Shown one piece after another: positions 44,523 to 53,171 of a DNA stretch of 64,000 bases. The DNA is from Allohoeflea poritis (GTDB taxonomy: Bacteria > Pseudomonadota > Alphaproteobacteria > Rhizobiales > Rhizobiaceae). The stretch lies in NCBI RefSeq assembly GCF_027889715.1, contig NZ_JAPJZH010000010.1, forward strand, positions 62,001-126,000. Direction: 5' to 3'. Position numbers and translations under genes: made by a program. The notes beneath the pieces were generated by a model, which was not told the DNA's origin, searched no databases, and worked only from the letters and a program-made list of their open reading frames with translations. Position 1 is the stretch's first letter. Every line of letters begins with the position of its first letter.

Positions 44523-45610
44523 TACCCATCCTCCTTGTGGAGAAGCACCGTAATCCCCAATGCCGACGCTACGATTGCAGGCAACCACGCAGCCACGAAA
44601 GGCGGCACGGCACCGGCAGTCCCGAACGATTTCGCCAACACTGACACGACATAAAGCAGAAAGCCGGCCAATATGCCAGATAAAATCACCGCTCCGGACT
44701 GTCCAAATCGAACAAATTTCAGAGACACCGTTGCAGCAATAAGTGTCATTGCGATCAGGAGCATCGGCAGAGCAAGAAGCGATTGATATTGCATTGCAAA
44801 CGCATTGGCGCCCAGGCCGTAGGACCGGGCGACCTCGATTTTCCGCGGCAACTCGAAAAATGAGATCGATTGTGGCGATGCCAGCGTCTCCTCGACAAAC
44901 TCCGGCCGCAGGTTGGTCTTCACCGTCGTCTCGGCGACATTTACAGGCTTTTCCCCGCGGTCGATTCGCGTTGTATTCCGAAGAATCCAGTGACCGTCTT
45001 CCAAAACCGCGGTCTCCGCGTCCAAACGCGAGGCGATCCCGCCTTCATTGTCGAATCGAAGAAATGTTGCGCCGCCGAGCAACAGCCCGCGGCGCGCAAC
45101 GGAGTCGGCGCCGATGATCGTTACCCCGTCCGCCGTGCGTTGCCGCAGCCAGGGTGGGCGCTCGATTGTGCCGACGGTTCCGCGCTTGATGCCGAGGCCC
45201 AGTTCCAGTTCCTGCACCTTGGAAAGCGCATAGGAAGAAAATGGGTTGACCACGGCGACCATGATCACACCGATAAGGAAACTGGCGGCGCAAAGCGGGG
45301 TCAGGAACTGCCATGCCGAGATGCCTGCCGACCGGGCAACCACGAGCTCATATTTCCTGTTGAGAATCAGCAGCACCGATATCGATGAAAACAGGATAAC
45401 GAAGGGGACCGTCTCCTGGATGATATTCGGCAGGCGCAGCAGGGACAGAAGCGCGCCAAGACCGAGCGTGTAGCCGGGAAGACGCGAGGCGCGGCTGGAA
45501 AACTCAGTGAAATCAACCATGTATATTATGGCGAGAACGCCGAGGATGAACCAGATCGTCATCACGACATAACGCCGGAAGAGATAACGCCAGAGCGTGA
45601 AGCCGATCAT
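44522..45610 (-). CDS. lptG: LPS export ABC transporter permease LptG
   Basis: Inner-membrane subunit of LptB2FG, which extracts lipopolysaccharide and pushes it along the periplasmic bridge. The 362-residue protein has six membrane helices (three at each end) around a periplasmic jellyroll, the YjgP/YjgQ architecture; LPNIIQETVPFVILFSSI in TM2-3 is characteristic. The ATG at 45610 overlaps the lptF stop by four bases (ATGA). The ATPase gene lptB is not in this window. Confidence 0.94.
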   Translation of the reverse strand: MIGFTLWRYLFRRYVVMTIWFILGVLAIIYMVDFTEFSSRASRLPGYTLGLGALLSLLRLPNIIQETVPFVILFSSISVLLILNRKYELVVARSAGISAWQFLTPLCAASFLIGVIMVAVVNPFSSYALSKVQELELGLGIKRGTVGTIERPPWLRQRTADGVTIIGADSVARRGLLLGGATFLRFDNEGGIASRLDAETAVLEDGHWILRNTTRIDRGEKPVNVAETTVKTNLRPEFVEETLASPQSISFFELPRKIEVARSYGLGANAFAMQYQSLLALPMLLIAMTLIAATVSLKFVRFGQSGAVILSGILAGFLLYVVSVLAKSFGTAGAVPPFVAAWLPAIVASALGITVLLHKEDG

Positions 45611-46818
45611 TGCGCGCTCCTCTTGCCGCTTCCCGTCAGGTCTGACATCCAGTTGCGCAGATGGACCAGGAAGGGTTGGTCCTCTGAACTCAATCGGCTC
45701 GACAGATCGGTCAGATAGCGCGGCGTTCTGTAAGTCCAGTTCGTGATCATGAAAAGGCTGCAGATCCCGATCGCGCCAAGAGGGACAGCGTAGCACAAAA
45801 TGCTGAAGATGCGGCTGCTGGAGGATTCGTCCACAGAATAGAACCCGAAGCCGCGCAGCAGAAACGCAATCGACGCGGCTGTAACCACGCTCCAGACCTG
45901 CTCATGACGGTTGGAATGGGCTTTCCCCAGGAAAAACACGGTAATGAAGCCAAAAGTGAGCGGGTAAAGCCATTCCGACAATCGTTTGTTTATGCGTTTG
46001 ATGAAGTCGCGGGGGTTGCGCTCGTAATAGGGATCGCTCGTGTCCGGGTTGAACAGATAGCTGGTCGGTCTTTCCTTTGGAGGCGGTGCGCCGGTACGCC
46101 CGGACGAACCGCCGATCAGGCTGAGATCCAGCGCATAGGTGGCAAAGCGGATGATCGAAACATTGCCGCTGCCATTATCCTTGCGGTGAAGCTCGCCGTC
46201 CGACAGAATCAGCAGATCGCGTCCGCCGCCTTCCGTGAAGACCCCGTGTTTCGCGTGGTAGAGCAGATCGACATCCTTGTCGCGCTCATCCGCCAGGAAA
46301 ATGCCGCCGAGTTGCCCGCCGGGAAGTTTCTCGGCGACACTGACATAAAGACCGTCCTCGACCTTGTGAAACGCGCCCGACTGGACCGCAGCGGAAAAAA
46401 GATCGGCGGATGCCTGGCTGACCAGGATCTTTATCTGCTTGTTTATCCAGGGTTCGACGAAATTGCTTTCGGCCAGGCTGAGCAGCGACATCAATGTCGC
46501 GACCAGCAGGATGGGGCGCGCGATCAAGGCGCGCGATCCCCCGGATGCCTCGATCACCGCGAGCTCTGAATCCGTGTTCATGGTGCTCAACGTCTGGGCC
46601 GCGCCGATCATGAGCGCAAAGGGCATGACGATGACCATCATGGTCGGCATGACAAGCCCGGCCAGCTTGAGAAAGGCAAGCAGCGATTGCCCGGTGGAGC
46701 TCAGGAGGTCCACACGAAGCAGAACCTGCGTTGTCATTGCGATGGTGGCCGTCGCGAGCATCGTGCCGACGGAAAGGATCAGCACTCTGCTGAGTATGTA
46801 TCGTTCAATGAGCTTCAT
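45607..46818 (-). CDS. lptF: LPS export ABC transporter permease LptF
   Basis: Partner permease of LptG with the same YjgP/YjgQ layout: helices near residues 10-115 and 300-375 around a periplasmic beta-jellyroll. The N-terminus MKLIERYILSRVL is typical for LptF. Length 403. First gene of the LPS-assembly operon on the minus strand, divergent from pepA. Its promoter must lie in the 313-base gap to pepA. Confidence 0.93.
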   Translation of the reverse strand: MKLIERYILSRVLILSVGTMLATATIAMTTQVLLRVDLLSSTGQSLLAFLKLAGLVMPTMMVIVMPFALMIGAAQTLSTMNTDSELAVIEASGGSRALIARPILLVATLMSLLSLAESNFVEPWINKQIKILVSQASADLFSAAVQSGAFHKVEDGLYVSVAEKLPGGQLGGIFLADERDKDVDLLYHAKHGVFTEGGGRDLLILSDGELHRKDNGSGNVSIIRFATYALDLSLIGGSSGRTGAPPPKERPTSYLFNPDTSDPYYERNPRDFIKRINKRLSEWLYPLTFGFITVFFLGKAHSNRHEQVWSVVTAASIAFLLRGFGFYSVDESSSSRIFSILCYAVPLGAIGICSLFMITNWTYRTPRYLTDLSSRLSSEDQPFLVHLRNWMSDLTGSGKRSAQ

Positions 46819-47131
46819 TCAGCACAATAATCCGGCAGACCATCAACCGGCTGCGAATTGCCGCGACCGGATTTACCCACTATTTGCTTATACCTAACAC
46901 GCGGTGAGCTGCGATAGTAAACACTTCATTAACACATGTTCGCACGCTGCATTGTGTGACAAATCGGTACCCATAATCCTGTAACGCCTTTGTCGGTGCG
47001 CCGCCGATTCCGGCGCATGCCGGATCTGTGTACTTGTCATTGCGCTTGAAAAGGCCAACATGTTGCTTTGACTGTTGTCGTTCCTCGTTCGGACCAGCGT
47101 CCGATATACCCACTGAAATTGCGGAGCTTTT
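46819..47131. other. Divergent promoter region between lptF and pepA
   Basis: 313 bases without a credible gene. It must drive the LPS-assembly operon on one side and pepA-holC on the other. A TTGACT hexamer lies about 60 bases before pepA but no convincing -10 partner was found. Confidence 0.6.
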
Positions 47132-48625
47132 ATGTCGCGGAAAATCAACTTTACCTTCTCCAGATCTTCGACGGCCAATGACGGATTGATCGTCCTTTTA
47201 TGCCCGAAGGGTGGGGAATTGCCCGAAAGTGCCTCGATCGCCGACCCCGAGGGTGTACTGAAGAAGGCAATGCAGGTTGCCGAATTTGAAGGAAAGAAAT
47301 TCTCCGCTCTTGACGTCCTCGCGCCGCAGGGAAGTCCCGCGGACCGTATCGTGGTCGTTGGCATCGGCGATGCTGCTGATTTGAACGGCAATGACTGGCT
47401 GCGAATAGGCGGTGCGATCTTCGGTCAGGTCAAGAAGTCGCGAAAGGTGGTCGTCTATGCCGATGCCGGCGCGTTGGAGATTCCGGCGGACGACATCGCA
47501 AACATGGCGCTTGGCATCATGCTGCGCAGCTACGAGTTCGATGCCTACAAGACGAAGAAGAAAAACAATGGTGGCGCCGGGAAGGACAAGGACTTTGCCG
47601 TGAAGCTGGTCAGCGGCAATGCGGCCACGGCGAAAAAATCCTTCGCGGCGGCGCAGGCCGTCGCCGACGGCGTCATGCTCGCACGCGATCTTGTCAATGA
47701 GCCGGCCAATATCCTCGGACCCGTCGAATTCGCCAAGAAGGCGAGCGCGCTCGAAAAACTCGGTGTGGAGGTCGAAATTCTTACCGAGAAAGAGATGAAG
47801 AAGCTGGGCATGCGTGCGCTTCTGGGCGTTGCACAGGGCTCGGTTCGGCCGCCGCGCCTTGCAATCATGCATTGGAAGGGCGGCAAGCAGAAACAAAAGC
47901 CGATCGCCTTCGTCGGCAAGGGCGTCGTGTTCGATACCGGCGGCATTTCTCTCAAACCCGGCGCCGGAATGGAGGACATGAAGGGAGACATGGGCGGAGC
48001 CGCCGCGGTGCTCGGTCTGATGCATACGCTGGCTGCGCGCAAGGCCAAGGCCAATGTGGTCGGCATTCTCGGGCTCGTCGAGAACATGCCGGACGGCAAT
48101 GCCCAGCGGCCCGGCGACATCGTAACCTCGATGTCCGGCCAGACAATCGAGGTGATCAATACGGATGCCGAAGGACGCCTGGTTCTTGGCGATGCGCTCT
48201 GGTACTGCCAGGACCGGTTCGATCCGCAGTTCATGATCAATCTCGCGACCCTGACCGGAGCGGTGATCGTGGCGCTCGGCCATCATCACGCGGGCCTTTT
48301 CTCCAATGATGATGAATTGTGCGAGCGCCTCGCGGAGGCCGGAAAGGTGACCGGCGAGCATGTCTGGCGCATGCCGCTGGCGCCGGAATACGACAAGATG
48401 ATCGATTCCAAATTTGCCGATATGAAGAATGTCGGCGGCCGCTGGGCGGGTTCGATTACGGCAGGCCAGTTCCTGCAGCGATTCGTCAACGACACGCCCT
48501 GGGCGCATCTCGACATCGCCGGCACCGCAATGGGTTCGCCGCAGACCGAAATCAACCGTTCCTGGGCTTCCGGTTTCGGTGTGCGGTTGCTCGACGAGCT
48601 CGTGCGCGCCCATTACGAGCGGTAA
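47132..48625 (+). CDS. pepA: Leucyl aminopeptidase (M17 family)
   Basis: Cytosolic hexameric metallo-aminopeptidase, removing N-terminal residues from peptides; PepA homologues may also bind DNA. The 497-residue protein has the two-metal site and catalytic residues in [27 protein letters not shown] and the family signature NTDAEGRL. Start ATG 47132 follows a GGAG site. It is followed by holC, the standard alphaproteobacterial pair. Confidence 0.96.
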   Translation: MSRKINFTFSRSSTANDGLIVLLCPKGGELPESASIADPEGVLKKAMQVAEFEGKKFSALDVLAPQGSPADRIVVVGIGDAADLNGNDWLRIGGAIFGQVKKSRKVVVYADAGALEIPADDIANMALGIMLRSYEFDAYKTKKKNNGGAGKDKDFAVKLVSGNAATAKKSFAAAQAVADGVMLARDLVNEPANILGPVEFAKKASALEKLGVEVEILTEKEMKKLGMRALLGVAQGSVRPPRLAIMHWKGGKQKQKPIAFVGKGVVFDTGGISLKPGAGMEDMKGDMGGAAAVLGLMHTLAARKAKANVVGILGLVENMPDGNAQRPGDIVTSMSGQTIEVINTDAEGRLVLGDALWYCQDRFDPQFMINLATLTGAVIVALGHHHAGLFSNDDELCERLAEAGKVTGEHVWRMPLAPEYDKMIDSKFADMKNVGGRWAGSITAGQFLQRFVNDTPWAHLDIAGTAMGSPQTEINRSWASGFGVRLLDELVRAHYER

Positions 48626-48677
48626 TCGCCAACTTGGCGGTTGTCCGTTCATGGTCTCTGCGTGTAGCTTCCGGGCG

Positions 48678-49127
48678 ATGACGGACGTGCTTTTCTATCA
48701 CCTGACCGAGTCGCGGCTCGAGGACGCGCTGCCGCCGCTGCTGGAGAAAAGTCTGGAGCGCGGGTGGCGCGTGGTGGTTCAGACAGGCAGCGAAGAACGC
48801 CGCGATGCCCTGGACCAGCATTTGTGGACCTATCGCGATGAAAGTTTCCTGCCCCACGGCACGGACGTGTCGCAGCAGCCCGACCGGCAGCCCGTTCTTG
48901 TCTGCGCGACACCGGGAAATGCCAATTCGGCGCAGGTACGGTTTCTGGTCGACGGCGCGGAACCGGCGGAGCTCGCGGACTATGAGCGTGCCGTGTTCAT
49001 GTTCGATGGGCATGACCAGGGTCAGGTCGAGGCGGCGCGGTCCCACTGGAAGGTCCTGAAAGACGCCGGGCACGAACTGACATACTGGCAGCAGACGCCT
49101 GACAGGCGTTGGGAGAAGAAGGCTTGA
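48678..49127 (+). CDS. holC: DNA polymerase III chi subunit
   Basis: Clamp-loader accessory subunit that binds SSB. The 149-residue protein begins MTDVLFYHLTESRLEDALPP and has the WTYRDESFLPHG motif typical of HolC, with the C-terminal half VRFLVDGAEPAELADYERAVFMFDG. ATG 48678 starts the family N-terminus; the frame extends upstream only as a shadow of pepA. It ends next to the first glycosyltransferase gene. Confidence 0.93.
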   Translation: MTDVLFYHLTESRLEDALPPLLEKSLERGWRVVVQTGSEERRDALDQHLWTYRDESFLPHGTDVSQQPDRQPVLVCATPGNANSAQVRFLVDGAEPAELADYERAVFMFDGHDQGQVEAARSHWKVLKDAGHELTYWQQTPDRRWEKKA

Positions 49128-49132
49128 CGGAA

Positions 49133-50659
49133 ATGATCCGGCAGGACCGTCTGCCGGTCGCCTTCGTCCTGCTGCTCTTGGCTTACTTCCTGGTTCAGAC
49201 CCTGACTTTCTCGCTTTTCAAGAGCGGGGCCGATATCGATACGACGGAACTGATGATGTACAACCAGTTCTGGTCGCTGGGATATTGGGGAAGCCAGCCG
49301 CCGCTCTACAATTGGATGACGCATCTGGCCGCGGATGTTTTCGGCACGTCGATCATCGTCTATTCGGCGGTAAAGTTTTTTCTCTTGTTCGCGGCCCTGG
49401 TTTTCGTATTCCTGAGCGCGAGGGAGCTGGGTTTTTCCACGCGCGCTGCTGTCGCGTCGGCGTTGGGCGTCTTTGCGGTGCCGGAAATCTCCTGGGAGAC
49501 CCAAAGGGCTTTATCTCACAGCGCCGCGGTCAATGCTTTCTGTGCGATGAGCCTTTTTGCGTTCGTGCGTCTGCGCAGGACGGGCGAGCTGGCAGATTAC
49601 GGGTTCTTCGGCCTTGCTGCCGCGGCGGCTGCTTTGTCCAAATATAACGGCGTCTTCTTCCTTTCGGCGATCGTGTTGGCCGCCTCACTGACGCGCGGCT
49701 TTGCCGGTGCAATTCTGAACCGGAAAATAGTCGTTTCGGTTGCCGTATTCGCGGTTGCCGTCCTGCCGCATCTCTTGTGGGCGCTGGACAATACCGAGAT
49801 CGTTTTCCACCGGCAGGTAAAATTCGGCGTCGGTGAGGGCACTGGTGCCGCTGGAAATCTGCTGTCGGCCGTTCTTTCCTGGACAAAGGCGAATGTCCTG
49901 ACCGCGATCCTTGTCGTCGTCGCTGTATTGGCCACATATCTTGTGGACCGGGCTCGCGCGCGCCGGTGGACCATCAGCGTCGGGGAGACCGGCAGATTTT
50001 TGGTCCTCACGATTCTGTTTTTTGAGCTCATTTTGCTGGGCCTGTTGCTGTTTTACGGCGCCACAAGAATGGAAAACCGTTGGCTCCAGCCCGTTTTGCT
50101 GATCCTCCCGCTGACGATTCTGTCGCTGTTTGAGTGCGGTTCGCGGGTCGATGCCGATCGACGCCCACCCGGCAACCCGGGACTGACCAGGACGTTTTCC
50201 ACAATGGGGCTGATCATCATGGCCGCGACACTCGTCGCCTTGCCCTTGTCCGAGGTGGTCATGGGCCGGATGAAGGCAAATGAGACCCACTTTGCCTATG
50301 ACGTTTTGCTGGAAGATCTTGAAAAAGGGGCGTCCGGACGCGTCGGCACGGTCGTTTCGAACGAGTCGGACGTGTTCGGCAATCTGTTGCTTTATGACCC
50401 CGACATGCGATTCTACAGCACCAACCTGATCCGGGCCGGGCACGACATCCCGGTTCCGGCGGTCTTGATCTGGTCGGGGCACGGCAATGTTCCGCACTAT
50501 CTGTCGGAGATCGCGAAGGCTGTGGGGTGGCCGGTCGACGACATTAAGGTTCACAGGTCGACCATGCCGGTAAACGGCAATACCAGGCGTGTTCGCTACA
50601 GCTACTTGGTCGTGCATGAGCCAGTACACCAGGACACGACCGGTCCTGATACGCATTGA
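49133..50659 (+). CDS. ArnT-like GT39/PMT family glycosyltransferase
   Basis: A 508-residue polytopic membrane protein of the dolichyl-phosphate-mannose/ArnT superfamily, which transfers sugars from polyprenyl-phosphate donors to lipid A or proteins on the periplasmic face. The first periplasmic loop has the acidic motif DIDTTELMMYNQFW followed by SQPPLYNWM, matching the family (D/E pair, QPPL). About 11 helices follow, then a periplasmic C-terminal domain. ATG 49133 is used; TTG 49124, overlapping the holC stop, is possible. It is about 29 % identical in pattern to the second copy downstream only at motif level. Donor and acceptor unknown. Confidence 0.85.
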   Translation: MIRQDRLPVAFVLLLLAYFLVQTLTFSLFKSGADIDTTELMMYNQFWSLGYWGSQPPLYNWMTHLAADVFGTSIIVYSAVKFFLLFAALVFVFLSARELGFSTRAAVASALGVFAVPEISWETQRALSHSAAVNAFCAMSLFAFVRLRRTGELADYGFFGLAAAAAALSKYNGVFFLSAIVLAASLTRGFAGAILNRKIVVSVAVFAVAVLPHLLWALDNTEIVFHRQVKFGVGEGTGAAGNLLSAVLSWTKANVLTAILVVVAVLATYLVDRARARRWTISVGETGRFLVLTILFFELILLGLLLFYGATRMENRWLQPVLLILPLTILSLFECGSRVDADRRPPGNPGLTRTFSTMGLIIMAATLVALPLSEVVMGRMKANETHFAYDVLLEDLEKGASGRVGTVVSNESDVFGNLLLYDPDMRFYSTNLIRAGHDIPVPAVLIWSGHGNVPHYLSEIAKAVGWPVDDIKVHRSTMPVNGNTRRVRYSYLVVHEPVHQDTTGPDTH

Positions 50660-50971
50660 CGGGACCGCCGCTGCCGATTGCGATTTAAATCCTGTTCCAT
50701 TCCTGCTAAGAGCCCCTTCGGGAAGTAATGATTGGTTTGGGCTGAGCCTGTTTGTCCAATATCAAACGCGCCGATAGGGGCAAGGCAGGCTCAATTCGAA
50801 CGGGCGAAACCAGTTCAGGTGCTTTTTGAGGAGAGGCCGGCTGACGGGAGGTCAGCCTGCAGCGTCGTCTTTTCGTCAAAAATCGCTTGAAACTGGCTAT
50901 GTCAAACCAGCCGTTAACTCCCGAAAGGGCTCCAAGAGCCGATCAGATTCGAAGACAGCCAGGCAACGTTC
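50660..50971. other. Intergenic region between the two glycosyltransferase genes
   Basis: 312 bases with no credible ORF. A perfect 7-bp hairpin GGCTGAC-GGGAG-GTCAGCC lies at 50839-50857, without a directly following T-run. It may be a leader structure of the second glycosyltransferase gene or a weak terminator of the first. Confidence 0.5.
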
Positions 50972-52459
50972 GTGCACGCCATTCTCAGTCCACTGAAAAA
51001 CCAAGAACTCGACCCGGCATCGCAAGACTGGATGAAGGCGGGAATTGCAGCCTGTGCGATCCTTACTCTCTATCGCGTTATTCTTTTCCTTTTCGACCAG
51101 ACCGACCTGTTCGTGGACGAATCGCAGTATTGGCTTTGGAGTCAGGATCTTGACTTCGGTTATTACTCGAAGCCGCCGCTGATCGCCTGGACGATCCGCC
51201 TCTTCACGGAGATCGGGCAGAGCGATTCGATTTTCTGGGTGCGGCTGCCGGTTCCGCTTTTCCATTTCGCGACCGCTCTGATCCTGGGTTCGCTCGGCAA
51301 ATATCTCTACGATGCGCGCACCGCCTGCTGGGCGATGATCTCCTACATCACCATGCCGGCCGTGACTCTCGGCAGCGCCGTCATTTCGACCGACACGATC
51401 ATGGCGCCGTTCTTCTCTCTGGCGCTGCTGTTCTATTTCCGGCTGCTGCACGAGGGCCATGCCCGATTTGCGCTGCTCGCCGGTGCCATGGCGGGGCTTG
51501 CTTTTCTTGCCAAATATGCGGGCATCTATTTCATCATATGCGTGGTACTGGCGGCCGTCTTCATGTCCAAGGCGCGGCCATCGTGGCGCAACGCGCTTCT
51601 GGTTCTGGTGACATTCGCGGTCGTCGCCATGCCGAACCTCGTCTGGAACTATTTCAACGACCTGACGACCTTCGAACATACGATGGACAATGCGGACTGG
51701 GTTCGCAGGAACTCCAGCGAACTGGACCTGAAATATCTCAAACTCGCCGAGTTCTTCTTCAGCCAGTTCGGCGTTTTCGGTCCGATCCTGTTCGGGTCCC
51801 TGATCGCCAGTGTTTACAAGGCGCGCGAAGCGGATTCGCGTATCCTTCTGTTCTTTTCTGTGCCTGTTATCCTCATCGTGTGCGTTCAGGCATTGCTGTC
51901 CAAAGCCTATGCGAACTGGGCGGTCGCCGCCTATTTTGGTGGCACGGTGCTCGTCGTGGCGGGACTTCTGCAGGAGCGCTACTACCGGTTGCTCAGACTT
52001 TCCGTCTGGATCGGCGTTGTCATAGCCATCGGCCTGCCGTTCCTGACGGCCATTGCCTATCATGTAAGCATTGACGGCGAAAAACCCGCTCTCAAACGCA
52101 TACTGGGAAGGGAAAGACTAAGCCAGGACATCATTGACGCGGCGAAAGCGAACAATGCCGACTTCATCCTGGTGGGTGGGCGCGATATCCTTGCTGATCT
52201 CTTCTATACCGGGCGCGATTCCGGCGTGGTCATCCGCTCGATAAGACCGCGCGGCCGGGCGCAGAATTACTACCAGCAAAATTTCTCCCTGGATGAGAAC
52301 ACACCCGGAAAGGCTGTACTTTGGGTCGCCGGCCGGCCGACCGTGGAGTGCGACGGGGAAATAATCCAGCCCGTGGCAACCCTGACGACGCAGGGCGGCG
52401 CGTATCATGGCGGTGAGATGTTCGCCTTCCTGATGGACCGTGGGTGTTTCGATGGCTGA
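50972..52459 (+). CDS. ArnT-like GT39/PMT family glycosyltransferase, second copy
   Basis: A 495-residue relative of the preceding gene. The first loop carries FVDESQYWLWSQDLDFGYYSKPPLIAW, the canonical acidic (DE) and KPPL motifs of this superfamily. Helices follow to about residue 380; the last 110 residues form a soluble periplasmic domain. GTG 50972 is used, with AGG nine bases before it; ATG 51032 is an alternative that would shorten the N-terminus before the first helix. Its stop overlaps the start of the PAP2 phosphatase gene by eight bases, so the two are translationally coupled and probably act on the same lipid. Confidence 0.86.
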   Translation: MHAILSPLKNQELDPASQDWMKAGIAACAILTLYRVILFLFDQTDLFVDESQYWLWSQDLDFGYYSKPPLIAWTIRLFTEIGQSDSIFWVRLPVPLFHFATALILGSLGKYLYDARTACWAMISYITMPAVTLGSAVISTDTIMAPFFSLALLFYFRLLHEGHARFALLAGAMAGLAFLAKYAGIYFIICVVLAAVFMSKARPSWRNALLVLVTFAVVAMPNLVWNYFNDLTTFEHTMDNADWVRRNSSELDLKYLKLAEFFFSQFGVFGPILFGSLIASVYKAREADSRILLFFSVPVILIVCVQALLSKAYANWAVAAYFGGTVLVVAGLLQERYYRLLRLSVWIGVVIAIGLPFLTAIAYHVSIDGEKPALKRILGRERLSQDIIDAAKANNADFILVGGRDILADLFYTGRDSGVVIRSIRPRGRAQNYYQQNFSLDENTPGKAVLWVAGRPTVECDGEIIQPVATLTTQGGAYHGGEMFAFLMDRGCFDG

Positions 52460-53168
52460 TCCGGATCATGGTCAACTCACCGAGGAGGTCCTGCTGGGGC
52501 TCGGGCTTCTCTTCCTGCTGTTCAACATATTTCCGGGCATCGACCTCTGGGTGTCGGGGTTTTTCTACGACAGCGTCACCGGAGGGTGGACGGCACAAAA
52601 CGCCTTCTTCAACGCCTATCGCGGCGCATTCAACGTCGCCAGCATCGGGCTGGCCGTAACCTGTCTTGCGCTTTGGGTCGTGTCGATCTGGCGCGGGCCC
52701 GTCTTCAAGGTGCCACAGCCTGTCTGGGGTTTCGTTCCGCTTCTCTACATTCTCGGACCGGGCATTCTTGTGAACGCAGTCCTGAAGAACATGTGGGGAA
52801 GGGCCCGCCCTGGCGACGTGGCCGAATTCGGCGGCGAAAGGTCGTTTTCGCCTGCTTTCATCATATCCGACCAGTGTGACGGCAACTGCTCATTCGTATC
52901 GGGCGAGGGCTCCGGAGCGACCGCCTTTTTCATCTCCGTGCTGGTCTTGAGCGCTTACATACCCAACAAGGCATTGCGCAATTGCATTTTGGCTTTGGCG
53001 CTGGCATGCGCATCGCTTGCCGCGCTGCTGCGGGTCCTGAAGGGTCGGCACTTCCTTTCCGACACCCTTGGATCGGTTTTGTTCGTGTCATTGGTCGCCG
53101 TTCTGCTGCACTGGCTTCTGGTCGGAAAAGCGGCTGGCAAGCAAAGGGATCCAGCGCAAAAGGCATGA
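52452..53168 (+). CDS. PAP2-family membrane phosphatase (lipid phosphatase)
   Basis: A 238-residue six-helix membrane protein with the three PAP2 motifs: KNMWGRARP (Lys and Arg-Pro), CSFVSGEGSG in place of the common PSGH, and RVLKGRHFLSDTLGS with the catalytic His and Asp. The SGEG form of motif 2 occurs in LpxE/LpxF-like lipid A phosphatases and related undecaprenyl-lipid phosphatases. ATG 52452 overlaps the upstream glycosyltransferase by eight bases. Together with the two ArnT-like genes this suggests lipid A or glycolipid remodelling; the exact substrate is inference. It ends three bases from a convergent helicase gene. Confidence 0.85.
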   Translation: MADPDHGQLTEEVLLGLGLLFLLFNIFPGIDLWVSGFFYDSVTGGWTAQNAFFNAYRGAFNVASIGLAVTCLALWVVSIWRGPVFKVPQPVWGFVPLLYILGPGILVNAVLKNMWGRARPGDVAEFGGERSFSPAFIISDQCDGNCSFVSGEGSGATAFFISVLVLSAYIPNKALRNCILALALACASLAALLRVLKGRHFLSDTLGSVLFVSLVAVLLHWLLVGKAAGKQRDPAQKA

Positions 53169-53171
53169 CGG

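Noticed and set aside
47198-48652. 484-codon open frame opposite pepA
   Set aside because: Same antisense effect; pepA carries all M17 motifs and this frame has none.
50589-50777. 62-codon frame after the first glycosyltransferase
   Set aside because: Starts inside that gene in another frame, no ribosome site and no recognisable features.
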